In this document: piece after piece, positions 54,264-62,612 of the stretch | How the letters are laid out: each line of letters begins with the position of its first letter | How positions within the stretch are numbered: the stretch's first letter is position 1 | Assembly (NCBI RefSeq): GCF_002068095.1 | Contig: NZ_LWIG01000001.1 | Location: 872,974 to 936,973 of the forward strand | Length of the DNA: 64,000 nt | DNA from: Bradyrhizobium sacchari | GTDB lineage: Bacteria > Pseudomonadota > Alphaproteobacteria > Rhizobiales > Xanthobacteraceae | Reading direction: 5' to 3' | Position numbers and translations under genes: made by a program | The notes under the pieces: generated by a model | Database searches by the model: none | What the model saw: only the letters and a program-made list of their open reading frames with translations | What the model was told of the DNA's origin: nothing

Positions 54264-54752
54264 ATGCTCGACGGCCTGCGCCAATTCATCGCCGACATTG
54301 TTGGTCCCCAGGCCGGGGATCGCACCTTCGGAGATAGCGATTATCGGCTCGCGGCGACCGCGTTGCTGGTCCACGTGGTCTCGCTGGATGGCCAGCCGAG
54401 CGCGGCCGAGCAGCGCAAGCTGCACAGCCTGATCGAAAGCCATTTCGGGCTCGATCGCGGCACCGCGGATCGCCTGATTGCTGATGCGACCGAGGTCGAG
54501 GGCGATGCGGTCGATCTCTATCATTTCACCAGCGTCATCATGCGTTCGCTCGACGAAGCGGGCCGCAAGCGCATCGTGCAGATGATGTGGGAGCTGGTCT
54601 ATGCCGACGGCCAGGTCAGCGAGTTCGAAGACAACGTGGTCTGGCGCGCCTCCGACCTGCTCGGCATCTCCCAGCGCGACCGGATCGATCTCAAGCACGC
54701 TGTCGCGGAGCGCGCCGGTGGTCAGGTCAATGACAGGGCCGTCGGTGGCTGA
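54264..54752 (+). CDS. TerB-family protein
   Basis: A 162-residue helical protein. The pattern AATALLVHVVSLDGQPSAAEQRKLHSLI, cut here as ALLVHVVSLDGQPSAAE and RKLHSLIESHF, matches TerB, with acidic metal-contact positions (DGQ, and YADGQVSEFED in the second half). TerB binds calcium on the inner face of the membrane, and the family spans far more than tellurite resistance. No other ter genes are near, so a stress role is only a guess. AGGA lies 4-5 bases before the ATG. Confidence 0.88.
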   Translation: MLDGLRQFIADIVGPQAGDRTFGDSDYRLAATALLVHVVSLDGQPSAAEQRKLHSLIESHFGLDRGTADRLIADATEVEGDAVDLYHFTSVIMRSLDEAGRKRIVQMMWELVYADGQVSEFEDNVVWRASDLLGISQRDRIDLKHAVAERAGGQVNDRAVGG

Positions 54753-54970
54753 TCCCCGTAAGCCGGCCAATGACCGGTCGTCGGATCACATGACGAAACT
54801 TTAATGTAGGCGATCACCATCCGGATTCGCCCGTAAATTCCCGGGTTTTCCGCACTCCTGATATTCGCTCAAGCGGCCATGCTGCCGGCGCCGCTTGCCT
54901 GTCGCGCACGGCCTATGCTCTCGTTCCGCCCATTGCGGGGCCAAAAAACGTCATTCAAGAGACATTGATC

Positions 54971-55750
54971 GTGACTGAGCGGGTAACGTTGATCACCGGT
55001 GCCTCGGCGGGCATCGGCACGGAGTTGGCGCGTGTGTTTGCCGCCAATGGACATCGTCTCGCGCTGACGGCGCGACGCGCGGACCGGCTCGAGGCGCTTG
55101 CGAACGAGCTCGCCGCCAAGGGCAGCAAGAAGCCGATCGTGATCCTCTGCGATCTGCAGGATGCCGACGCCGGCGACAAGATCGCCGCAGCGCTCAAAGC
55201 CGAAGGCGTCGAGCTCGATCATCTCGTCAACAATGCCGGCTTCGGTGTGTTCGGCGATGCCGTTGAGTGCGACCGCGCCGATCAGATCGGGATCGTCGAT
55301 GTCAACGTGCGGGCGTTGACCGATCTGTCGCTGCGCTTTGCCGATCAACTGATCAGGAACAAGGGCGGACTGCTGAATGTCGGATCGGTCGCCGGCTTTC
55401 TGCCGGGCCCCGGAATGGCCGTCTATTACGCCTCCAAGGCCTATGTGATTTCCTTCACCGAGGCCCTGCGAGCGGAGCTTGCGCCGCATGGCGTTCGCGT
55501 CACCGTGCTTTGCCCGGGGCCGGTTCCCACCGAATTCCAGGCGCGGGCCGGCGTCGGGTCCGGACACGATACGGCCCTGCTCAATGTCTCCGCCGCCGTG
55601 GTTGCACAGCAGGCCTATCGCGGCCTGATGGCCAACAAACGGGCAGTTCTGCCCGGTCTCGGTATCAAGATTGTGCCGTTCGCGCTGCGGTTCTTCCCGC
55701 GCGACTTCATCCTGTCGGCCACCAGCCGGTTTCAGCGGCAGCGGCACTAG
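54971..55750 (+). CDS. Short-chain dehydrogenase/reductase
   Basis: A 259-residue SDR with the classical motifs: LITGASAGIGTELA for the cofactor, NNAGFGVFG in strand 4, a Ser in NVGSVAGFLPG, and YYASKAYVI with the catalytic Tyr-Lys. GPVPTEFQ follows. The substrate is unknown; the ending RFFPRDFILSATSRFQ resembles SDRs annotated as membrane-lipid-active. The GTG at 54971 is preferred to a TTG two codons earlier on spacing from AAGAG. Confidence 0.92.
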   Translation: MTERVTLITGASAGIGTELARVFAANGHRLALTARRADRLEALANELAAKGSKKPIVILCDLQDADAGDKIAAALKAEGVELDHLVNNAGFGVFGDAVECDRADQIGIVDVNVRALTDLSLRFADQLIRNKGGLLNVGSVAGFLPGPGMAVYYASKAYVISFTEALRAELAPHGVRVTVLCPGPVPTEFQARAGVGSGHDTALLNVSAAVVAQQAYRGLMANKRAVLPGLGIKIVPFALRFFPRDFILSATSRFQRQRH

Positions 55751-55762
55751 ATTTCTTGATTT

Positions 55763-55810
55763 GACGCGTTTTCTTTGCGCGAACCGGTATCCACTTGGCT
55801 TGAAAACGCT
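55763..55810. repeat. GACGCGTTTTCTTTGCGCG intergenic repeat
   Basis: GACGCGTTTTCTTTGCGCGA, then ACCGGTATCCACTTGGC, ending TTGAAAACGCT, with terminal GCGTTTTC/GAAAACGC arms 8 bp long. It resembles the repeat at 31317-31367 in its ACCGGT/CCACTT core and lies after the SDR gene. Confidence 0.55.
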
Positions 55811-55943
55811 TTGAAGACAGCCCTTCGCGCCCGTAGTGGCCCGGAGCTTGCTTCAATCGAGGGGCGTGTGTGCGCAAACTCACACGATATTAACCTTCGC
55901 TTAGCTATGCTGGCGGCTTGAACCGATAGTACTCGCAGAGGCC

Positions 55944-56738
55944 ATGTCGTTCCGGACGGACAGGATTGGTGGCGCAGAGGTGGTGCCCTTCCCAGGAAGG
56001 ACGCCGGGCGCGACCGCCTCCGAAACGAAGTTGCCGGTTCTGATCGTCCTGCACCAGGAATCCTCGACACCCGGCCGCGTCGGCAATGCGTTGCGCGCGC
56101 TCGGTCATCGCCTCGACATCCGCCGTCCCCGCTTCGGCGATCCCCTGCCCGAGACCCTCGACCGGCATGCCGGCGCCGTGTTCTTCGGCGGCCCGATGAG
56201 CGCCAATGATCCCGACGACTACATCCGCCGCGAGATCGACTGGATCGAAATCCCGCTCCGCGAACAGCGGCCGTTCCTCGGCATCTGCCTGGGTGCGCAA
56301 ATGCTCGCGATGCAGTTGGGCGCCCGCGTCGCGCCGCATGCGCAGGCGCTCACCCAGATCGGCTACTACCCGATCCGCCCGACGGCGGCGGGACACGCGC
56401 TCTGCCCGGACTGGCCGGCGCAGGTCTATCACTGGCACCGCGAGGGCTTCACGTTGCCCGTTGGTGCCGAGCTGCTTGCGGAAGGCGACGACTTTCCGAT
56501 CCAGGCCTACCGCGCCGGCAATGCCTTCGGCGTGCAATTTCATCCTGACGTGACCTACGCGATGATGCATTGCTGGACCACGCGCGGCTATGACGGCCTC
56601 AGCGCGCCCGGTGCGCGCGAGCGGCATCATCACTTTGCGGACCGCGCCGTGTATGACGCGGCGGAGCGCGCCTGGCTCGATCATTTCATCGACGGCTGGC
56701 TGGCGCGCCGCCCGGTGCTGGCACAAGCCGCCGAGTAA
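55944..56738 (+). CDS. Class I glutamine amidotransferase
   Basis: A 264-residue protein with the triad-type glutaminase fold: FLGICLGAQMLA (catalytic Cys), then VYHWHREGFTLPVGAEL, and VQFHPDVTY with the His; the third acidic residue is not exactly where GuaA has it. Such stand-alone enzymes are annotated as GMP synthase-like amidotransferases, but most have no known acceptor. GAGG lies close to the ATG at 55944, giving a short spacing. The first 30 residues extend beyond the fold. Confidence 0.9.
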   Translation: MSFRTDRIGGAEVVPFPGRTPGATASETKLPVLIVLHQESSTPGRVGNALRALGHRLDIRRPRFGDPLPETLDRHAGAVFFGGPMSANDPDDYIRREIDWIEIPLREQRPFLGICLGAQMLAMQLGARVAPHAQALTQIGYYPIRPTAAGHALCPDWPAQVYHWHREGFTLPVGAELLAEGDDFPIQAYRAGNAFGVQFHPDVTYAMMHCWTTRGYDGLSAPGARERHHHFADRAVYDAAERAWLDHFIDGWLARRPVLAQAAE

Positions 56739-56861
56739 CCCGCGCCCCCGCGCAGGTCCTTCATAAGGCCTTGGCGCAAGTCCTTCTCTCATCCCTGGAT
56801 ATGCTAGGCTCGTTCCTAACGAGCGCGCGCAAACGCGTGCCGGCAGCAAAGGGAGAGCGCC

Positions 56862-57674
56862 GTGGCCTACGAACACATTCTCTATGAGGTGAGCGAGAAG
56901 ATCGCGACCATCACGCTCAATCGTCCTGACCGCATGAACGCGTGGACGCCGATCATGGAGCGCGATGTGCGTCACGCGATGGAGGCTGCGAGCGCGGACG
57001 ACAATGTCCGCGTCATCGTGCTGACAGGGGCGGGCCGCGCCTTCTGTGCCGGCGCGGACATGGATGCGCTGAAGGGCCTCGATCCCGATGACGTCAGGCG
57101 CGCATCGAATTTGCCGCCGTTCGACATGAATCGCCGGCCCGACTGGCAAACGCGTTACGGCTTCTATCCGTCGATCGGAAAGCCCGTCATCGCCATGCTC
57201 AACGGCGCGACCGCCGGCATCGGTCTCGTCCACGCGCTCTATTGCGATTTGCGCTTTGCCGCCGACGACACCGTGTTCACCACGGCCTTCGCGCGGCGCG
57301 GCCTGATCGCCGAGCACGGCATCAGCTGGATGCTGCCGCGCATCGTCGGCCACGCCAACGCGATGGACCTGTTGCTCTCGGCGCGTCGTGTTTCGAGCGA
57401 GGAGGCGCTGCGGATCGGACTGGTCAACCGGCTCTGCTCGCCCGAGAAGCTGCGCGAGGAGACCTATGCCTATGCGCGCGACCTCGCCGATTTCGTCTCG
57501 CCGAGCGCGATGGCCGTGATCAAGCGCCAGCTGTACGAGGTGCCGTTCCAGACCCTGGCCGAGGCGACGATGGAGGCCAACAGGGCAATGATGGTGGCGC
57601 TGGCGGGCAGCGATTTCCGGGAGGGGGTGGCAAGCTTCCTGGAAAAGCGGCCGCCAAGGTTTACAGGGAGGTAG
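56862..57674 (+). CDS. Enoyl-CoA hydratase/isomerase family protein
   Basis: A 270-residue crotonase. ITLNRPDRMNAWTPIM opens the domain; GAGRAFCAGADMDALKG forms the oxyanion hole, and GATAGIGLVHALYCDLRFA and LIAEHGISWMLPRIVG follow with the usual Glu. The fold acts on CoA thioesters, usually to hydrate 2-enoyl-CoA in fatty acid breakdown. The start is GTG behind AAGGGAGAG. No partner dehydrogenase or thiolase is adjacent. Its end lies 86 bp from the oppositely oriented tRNA-Ala. Confidence 0.93.
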   Translation: MAYEHILYEVSEKIATITLNRPDRMNAWTPIMERDVRHAMEAASADDNVRVIVLTGAGRAFCAGADMDALKGLDPDDVRRASNLPPFDMNRRPDWQTRYGFYPSIGKPVIAMLNGATAGIGLVHALYCDLRFAADDTVFTTAFARRGLIAEHGISWMLPRIVGHANAMDLLLSARRVSSEEALRIGLVNRLCSPEKLREETYAYARDLADFVSPSAMAVIKRQLYEVPFQTLAEATMEANRAMMVALAGSDFREGVASFLEKRPPRFTGR

Positions 57675-57760
57675 GGGGCAGATTTGCGGAACAAGTCCGC
57701 AGTCGCCCTTCGGGCTGTGGCGGGACAGCCTTCGCTCACTTCGCTACGGGAGAGTAGGGC

Positions 57761-57836
<76 letters not shown>

Positions 57837-58004
57837 TTTGCTGGCCGCTCTGGTAAACGCGGCCGACAACCGGGCGCCATTTAAGTCCCTGCCGAGGTCA
57901 AGTCAAGGACGGGCGTAACCCGGTTTTAGCCATTCCGGTGCCCGAACTTCCCTTGTTTGGGCCAGGGGGAACCGATATCTAGCAAAAGGCGTCACTCCCG
58001 ACCG

Positions 58005-58044
58005 TAGCCAGAGTTTTCATAAGCCAGAGGCCTCATAAGCCATG
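58005..58044 (+). repeat. 16-bp tandem repeat running into the yggT start
   Basis: Units TAGCCAGAGTTTTCAT, AAGCCAGAGGCCTCAT and the partial AAGCCATG (12 of 16 positions match between the first two). The last unit contains the ATG of the YggT-family gene, so the repeat forms its translation start region. The GAGG of unit 2 is the likely ribosome site. Confidence 0.6.
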
Positions 58045-58332
58045 CGTGCCGTTCTCGACATCGTTATCATCGTGCTCGACCTCTACGTCTGGCTGCTGAT
58101 CGCCTCCGCGATCCTGTCCTGGCTGATCGCCTTCAACGTCGTGAACACGCGCAACCAGTTCGTGTCGGCGGTGGCGGAGTTCCTGTACCGCATCACCGAG
58201 CCGCTGCTGGCGCCGATTCGCAATTTCCTGCCCAGCCTCGGCGGCCTCGACATCTCGCCGATCATCCTGATCCTGATCATCATGTTCATCGAGCGGGTGA
58301 TCCTGTACTACATCTACCCGAACGTGATCTGA
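58042..58332 (+). CDS. yggT: YggT family membrane protein
   Basis: A 96-residue protein with two membrane helices ([20 protein letters not shown] and [19 protein letters not shown]) around the conserved loop [16 protein letters not shown]. YggT proteins are widespread and proposed to act in cell division, osmotic stress or membrane integrity; the bacterial function is not settled. It heads a three-gene run with yggU and folD, 15 bp apart from the former. A tandem repeat overlaps its start. Confidence 0.93.
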   Translation: MRAVLDIVIIVLDLYVWLLIASAILSWLIAFNVVNTRNQFVSAVAEFLYRITEPLLAPIRNFLPSLGGLDISPIILILIIMFIERVILYYIYPNVI

Positions 58333-58347
58333 GCAGGCTGGAGCGCA

Positions 58348-58707
58348 TTGGTCGCGAAAGAGGCTGGCAAGGAACCCTGGCGCTATTCGGCCTCGGGAAT
58401 CAGCATCGCGCTGCGGGTGACGCCGCGCGGCGGCCGCGACGACATCGACGGGATCGAGCAATTGGCCGACGGCCGCAGCGTGCTGAAGGTGCGGGTGCGC
58501 GCCATTGCCGATGGCGGCGAGGCCAACAAGGCCGTTCTGGTGCTGTTGGCGAAGTCGCTTGGCGTGCCCAAGGCCAGCGTCAGGCTCCTGTCGGGGGCGA
58601 CGTCGCGGCTGAAACAGATCGCGGTTGACGGCGATCCGGCGCGGCTGGGTGAAGCCCTGCGCCAGCTCGTCCGAGCCAAAGCGGCAGACGCCAAATCGAC
58701 AGACTGA
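58348..58707 (+). CDS. yggU: DUF167 / YggU family protein
   Basis: A 119-residue cytoplasmic protein of the small DUF167 fold, with ISIALRVTPRGGRDDI, VLKVRVRAIADGGEANKAVL and VRLLSGATSRLKQIAVDG. The function is unknown despite wide occurrence beside yggT. It starts with TTG at 58348; GGAG at the right distance supports this. The 9-bp gap to folD suggests a shared message. Confidence 0.93.
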   Translation: MVAKEAGKEPWRYSASGISIALRVTPRGGRDDIDGIEQLADGRSVLKVRVRAIADGGEANKAVLVLLAKSLGVPKASVRLLSGATSRLKQIAVDGDPARLGEALRQLVRAKAADAKSTD

Positions 58708-58716
58708 GGAACTGAC

Positions 58717-59601
58717 ATGACCGCCAAGATCATCGATGGAAAAGTCATTGCCGCGGATCTGCGTGCCCGCGTCACCGACGAGGTCGCCCGGGTCAAGCGC
58801 GAGCACAATCTGGTGCCGGGCCTGGCGGTGGTCCTGGTCGGCAACGACCCTGCCAGCGAGGTCTATGTCCGCTCCAAGCACACCCAGACCCAGGCCGCCG
58901 GCATGGCTTCGTTCGAGCACAAGCTGCCGGCCGATGTCTCGCAGGCGGACTTGCTGGCCGTCGTCGCAAAGCTCAACCGCGATCCCGCCGTGCACGGCAT
59001 TCTGGTGCAACTGCCGCTGCCGAAGGGCCTCAACACCGAGGCCGTCATCAACGCCATCGATCCCGCCAAGGACGTCGACGGGCTGCATCCGAACAATGCC
59101 GGCCGGCTTGCGGGCGGCTTCGAGGCGCTCTCGCCCTGCACGCCGCTCGGCTCGATCATTTTGACCAAAAGCGTGCATGCCTCGCTCGAGGGCATGAATG
59201 CCATCGTGATCGGCCGCTCCAATCTGGTCGGCCGGCCGCTGGTGCAGTTGCTGCTGAACGAGAACGCCACGGTGACGATTGCGCATTCGCGCTCGCGCGA
59301 TCTGCCGGATCTCGTGAAGCGCGCCGACCTCGTCTATGCCGCGGTCGGCAAGCCGGAGATGGTCCGCGGCGACTGGCTGAAGCCGGGTGCGACCGTGATC
59401 GACATCGGCATCAACCGCATCCCGAAGGAGGATGGCAAGACGCGCCTTGTCGGCGACGTCGCCTACCAGGAAGCGCTTGGCGTTGCCGGCGCCATCACGC
59501 CGGTGCCGGGCGGTGTCGGCCAGATGACGGTAGCGTGCTTGCTGGTGAATACGCTGCGCGCGGCCTGCGCGATCGGCGGTTTGCCGAAGCCGGCGGTGTA
59601 G
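58717..59601 (+). CDS. folD: Methylenetetrahydrofolate dehydrogenase/cyclohydrolase
   Basis: A 294-residue bifunctional enzyme that interconverts 5,10-methylene-THF, 5,10-methenyl-THF and 10-formyl-[17 protein letters not shown] has the catalytic Tyr and Lys; GIVQLPLP-type is here [26 protein letters not shown] and [14 protein letters not shown] are signatures. The 10-formyl-THF it makes is used by purH, elsewhere in this window. It is the last gene of the yggT-yggU-folD run, and a nested inverted repeat follows. Confidence 0.97.
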   Translation: MTAKIIDGKVIAADLRARVTDEVARVKREHNLVPGLAVVLVGNDPASEVYVRSKHTQTQAAGMASFEHKLPADVSQADLLAVVAKLNRDPAVHGILVQLPLPKGLNTEAVINAIDPAKDVDGLHPNNAGRLAGGFEALSPCTPLGSIILTKSVHASLEGMNAIVIGRSNLVGRPLVQLLLNENATVTIAHSRSRDLPDLVKRADLVYAAVGKPEMVRGDWLKPGATVIDIGINRIPKEDGKTRLVGDVAYQEALGVAGAITPVPGGVGQMTVACLLVNTLRAACAIGGLPKPAV

Positions 59602-59616
59602 GCTTTCTTCACCTCA

Positions 59617-59738
59617 CCCCGCTTGCGGGGAGAGGTCGGATTGCGAAGCAATCCGGCTGAGGGGGACTCTCCGCGAGTCAGCTGTCACCGTCCTCGCGGA
59701 GAGTCCCCCTCAACCCGACCCTCTCCCCGCAAGCGGGG
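59617..59738. repeat. Nested inverted repeat between folD and ppa
   Basis: Two nested pairs of perfect 19-nt arms. Outer: CCCCGCTTGCGGGGAGAGG (59617-59635) and its complement (59720-59738). Inner: GAGGGGGACTCTCCGCGAG (59659-59677) and its complement (59693-59711), around a 15-base loop. CCCCGC/GCGGGG inside the outer arm can fold on itself as well. It lies at the convergent gap and probably ends both transcripts. Confidence 0.85.
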
Positions 59739-59750
59739 CGAGGGGGAAGC

Positions 59751-60287
59751 TCAGCCCTTCTTCTTCTTCTCGCGCTCGATGCCTTCGAGGATCAGCTTGT
59801 GGGCTTCCTCCGGGCCGCCCCAGCGCAGGATCTTCACCCACTTGCCCTTCTCGAGATCCTTGTAGTGCTCGAAGAAGTGCTGGATCTGCTGCAGCGTGAT
59901 GTCGGGCAGGTCAGAGTACGACTTCACCTTGTCGTAGCGCTGCGTCAGCTTCGACGATGGCACCGCCAGGATCTTCTCGTCGCCGCCGGCCTCGTCCTCC
60001 ATGAACAGCACGCCGACCGGGCGCACGCTCATGACGGCGCCGGGGATGATGGCGCGGGTGTTGATGATCAGCACGTCGCAGGGGTCGCCGTCGTCGGACA
60101 GCGTGTGCGGGATGAAGCCATAGTTACCGGGGTAACGCATCGGCGTGTACAGGAAGCGGTCCACCACCAGCGTGCCGGCTTCCTTGTCCATCTCGTACTT
60201 GATCGGTTCACCGCCCACGGGGACTTCGATGACGACGTTGACGTCTTGGGGGACGTTTTTTCCGATCGAGATAGCATCGATACGCAT
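59751..60287 (-). CDS. ppa: Inorganic pyrophosphatase
   Basis: A 178-residue family I enzyme that hydrolyses pyrophosphate to phosphate, pulling biosynthetic reactions forward. The metal-binding signature is [17 protein letters not shown] supplies substrate-contact residues and [12 protein letters not shown] is another signature. The C-terminus is Lys-rich (EREKKKKG). It relates to the window's other PPi-makers, ATP sulfurylase (cysD/cysNC) and acs, as every such cell enzyme does. GGAG precedes the ATG. It converges on folD. Confidence 0.97.
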   Translation of the reverse strand: MRIDAISIGKNVPQDVNVVIEVPVGGEPIKYEMDKEAGTLVVDRFLYTPMRYPGNYGFIPHTLSDDGDPCDVLIINTRAIIPGAVMSVRPVGVLFMEDEAGGDEKILAVPSSKLTQRYDKVKSYSDLPDITLQQIQHFFEHYKDLEKGKWVKILRWGGPEEAHKLILEGIEREKKKKG

Positions 60288-60464
60288 TCAAGGCTCCGTT
60301 ATTGCCGAGGTTAAATCGCGCCCGGCAGCGATTTTGGCGCTGTCATACGCGGGCTTGGCCCGTCAATCCATCGTGTTTTTTGAAATAATGAATCCAGCGA
60401 TCACCGGCGCAAAAGGCGGGCGGTATCGCAGGAAGGAAAGCGCTGCCGGCTGGACTTCAGCAGC

Positions 60465-60974
60465 TCAATTGGTCCAAGCGAAGGCAACCTTGTCGAGCGA
60501 CTTCGGCCCGAAACGCTCCGAAGAGCGCGCCACCATGCGGCCGCCCAGGGCACGGTAGAATTCGGTGGCCGGATCGTTGTCCGAGAGCGCCCACACCACC
60601 ATGCTCTTGAGGCCGCTCTGCATCAGGTCGCGGCGGGCGGCGGCGAACAGGCGGCGGCCGAAGCCGAGGCCCTGAAACTCGGGGCGCAAATAGAGTTCGT
60701 AGATCTCGCCGTCAAAGTGCAGGCTGCGCGCGCGGTTGCGACCGTAATTGGCATAGCCCGCGATCTTGTCGCCGAACACCAGCACGCTGACGCGGCTGCC
60801 TTTGCGAATCGCGCTGTCCCACCACTGCGGACCGCGGCGGTTGATCAGTTTCTCCAGCTCGGCGCCGGGAATGATGCCCTGATAAGCCGAACGCCAGGCT
60901 TCGTCATGCGTCGATGCCACCGCAGTTGCATCTGCGGCCTTGGCCGGCCGGACCTCGATCAGGGTTGTGCTCAT
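60465..60974 (-). CDS. GNAT family N-acetyltransferase
   Basis: A 169-residue GNAT acetyltransferase. The acetyl-CoA motif A is ELYLRPEFQGLGFGRRLF (Q/R-x-x-G-x-G/A), and ALSDNDPATEFYRALGG is motif B. The N-terminal strand has EVRPAKAADATAV. The acceptor is unknown. The ATG at 60974 has no obvious ribosome site; a TTG 36 bp upstream is the only other option, with none better. Its end lies 177 bp before ppa on the same strand. Confidence 0.88.
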   Translation of the reverse strand: MSTTLIEVRPAKAADATAVASTHDEAWRSAYQGIIPGAELEKLINRRGPQWWDSAIRKGSRVSVLVFGDKIAGYANYGRNRARSLHFDGEIYELYLRPEFQGLGFGRRLFAAARRDLMQSGLKSMVVWALSDNDPATEFYRALGGRMVARSSERFGPKSLDKVAFAWTN

Positions 60975-61240
60975 AGACGCGATCAAACCAAGTCGCCGCG
61001 CCGGCGGCAAGACCTATCGTTAATTATCGGTTAACCTGTGGACTTTCTGCATCAGTAATATGGCCGTGTTGTCCCGAAAGAGGACAGGACGCTGCCTTGA
61101 ACGGCAACCGCCTGCCATACGTCGGTGCAAAACCTGTGTTGTGGCAACCAACGAACGGCAATGGCAGCGCAGAAAGTCCGCCCAGAATGATTCGTTCCTA
61201 CTAGTCTGGCGGTGCTGTCCGTGCTCGCCTTTGGCCATTC

Positions 61241-62140
61241 ATGCGGCTCTTCAACATCCTTGCGCTCCTGCCTCTGCTGACCCTGCTGACCGCGTCGCCT
61301 CTGTGCGCCCAGGTCACGTTCGGTGCATCGGGTGTGGAAGGCGAGCCGTTTCGCCGGCAGGAATGGCGCGTGCCCTCGCCGGAAGCCGGCCTCGCCGCGC
61401 ATGCGTTGCTGTTTCGCCCCACCGGCGCCGGTCCATTCCGGCTTGCGATCATCGCGCATGCCTCGACGCAGAATGCGCTGCGTCGTGCGCAAATGCCGCA
61501 ACCGGAATACCGCGCGCTCGCGGCGTTTCTGGTCGCGCGCGGGTTTGCCGTGCTGGTGCCGGAGCGGCTCGGCCACGGCGCGACCGGTGGCCGCTATCTC
61601 GAGGACCAGGGCGGCTGTGACGAGGCGGATTATGCGCGTTCCGGCCGGGCGACGGCCGAAGAAATCTCGCTCGCGCTGGACTATTTGCGCAAGCAGGATT
61701 TCGTCCGCAAGGATGCCGCCATCGTGATCGGCCATTCCGCCGGTGGTTGGGGCGCGCTGGCGCTTGCGACTGCCGATCCAAAGGCGATTTCCGCGATCAT
61801 CGCGTTTGCGGCCGGGCGCGGCGGCCACGCCAATGGCGAGCCGAACCGGATCTGTGCGCCGCATGCGCTTGTGGCGGCGGCGACCGACTTTGGCAAAGCC
61901 GCGCGAATCCCCGTCACATGGCTCGTCGCAGGCAATGACAGCTATTTCGCCCCGGCTTTCTCGAGTTCGCTCGCGGAGGCCTTTCGCCGCGCCGGCGGGA
62001 AGGTCGATTTCCGCACATTGCCCGCCGCGGGCGGCGAGGGGCATGGGATGATCGAGACGGAAGCCGGCGTGAAAGCCGCGGGCGCCGAACTCGAACGTGC
62101 GCTGAACCCATCGAAGCCAATGGCGACCAAGAAGCCATGA
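61241..62140 (+). CDS. Exported alpha/beta hydrolase
   Basis: A 299-residue protein with a signal peptide ending near SPLCAQ. The alpha/beta hydrolase fold has VIGHSAGGWGALA (nucleophile Ser), AGNDSYFAP (Asp) and GEGHGMI (His), so the triad is complete. The family around dienelactone hydrolase and acyl-peptide hydrolase fits, without a clear substrate. The ribosome site is weak. It overlaps the DUF2269 gene by 4 bp (ATGA), so the operon is coupled. Confidence 0.9.
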   Translation: MRLFNILALLPLLTLLTASPLCAQVTFGASGVEGEPFRRQEWRVPSPEAGLAAHALLFRPTGAGPFRLAIIAHASTQNALRRAQMPQPEYRALAAFLVARGFAVLVPERLGHGATGGRYLEDQGGCDEADYARSGRATAEEISLALDYLRKQDFVRKDAAIVIGHSAGGWGALALATADPKAISAIIAFAAGRGGHANGEPNRICAPHALVAAATDFGKAARIPVTWLVAGNDSYFAPAFSSSLAEAFRRAGGKVDFRTLPAAGGEGHGMIETEAGVKAAGAELERALNPSKPMATKKP

Positions 62141-62604
62141 CGCTGTATTTCCTGGTCAAATATCTGCATGTGTTCGGCGCCATCGTCATCCTCGGCACCG
62201 GGACCGGCATCGCCTTCTTCATGCTGATGGCCCATCGCACGCGCGATGCCGAGTTCATCGCGCGCACCGCTTCAGTGGTGGTGATCGCGGATGCGATCTT
62301 CACGCTGTCGGCGGTGATCCTCCAGCCGGTCAGCGGCGGCTTGCTGATGATGCTGTCGGCAACGTCGATCGCCGAACGCTGGATTCTCGCTTCGCTCGCG
62401 CTCTACGCTGTCGCGGGCCTGTTCTGGATTCCCGTGGTGTTCATGCAGATCGAGATGCGCGACCTCGCGCGCAAGGCTGCCGATCAGCGCGCCGCTTTGC
62501 CGGAGCGCTACTTCATCCTGTTCCGCCGCTGGTTCGCGTTCGGCTTCCCGGGCTTCGGCGCGACGATGGCGATCCTGTGGCTGATGGTCGCCAAGCCGTT
62601 TTGA
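62137..62604 (+). CDS. DUF2269 family membrane protein
   Basis: A 155-residue protein with four predicted helices: VKYLHVFGAIVILGTGTGIAFF style opening (conserved His, possible heme site), VVIADAIFTLSAVIL, ILASLALYAVAGLFWIP, and WFAFGFPGFGATMAILWLM. DUF2269 resembles small membrane cytochrome-like proteins, but heme binding is not proven. The overlap with the hydrolase gene upstream and 8 bp to the SDR/DoxX gene suggest one operon. Function unknown. Confidence 0.88.
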   Translation: MTLYFLVKYLHVFGAIVILGTGTGIAFFMLMAHRTRDAEFIARTASVVVIADAIFTLSAVILQPVSGGLLMMLSATSIAERWILASLALYAVAGLFWIPVVFMQIEMRDLARKAADQRAALPERYFILFRRWFAFGFPGFGATMAILWLMVAKPF

Positions 62605-62612
62605 GAGACGCG

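Noticed and set aside
54264..54752. Tellurite resistance operon
   Set aside because: Only a TerB-family protein is present, without TerC, TerD or TerE, so resistance cannot be claimed.
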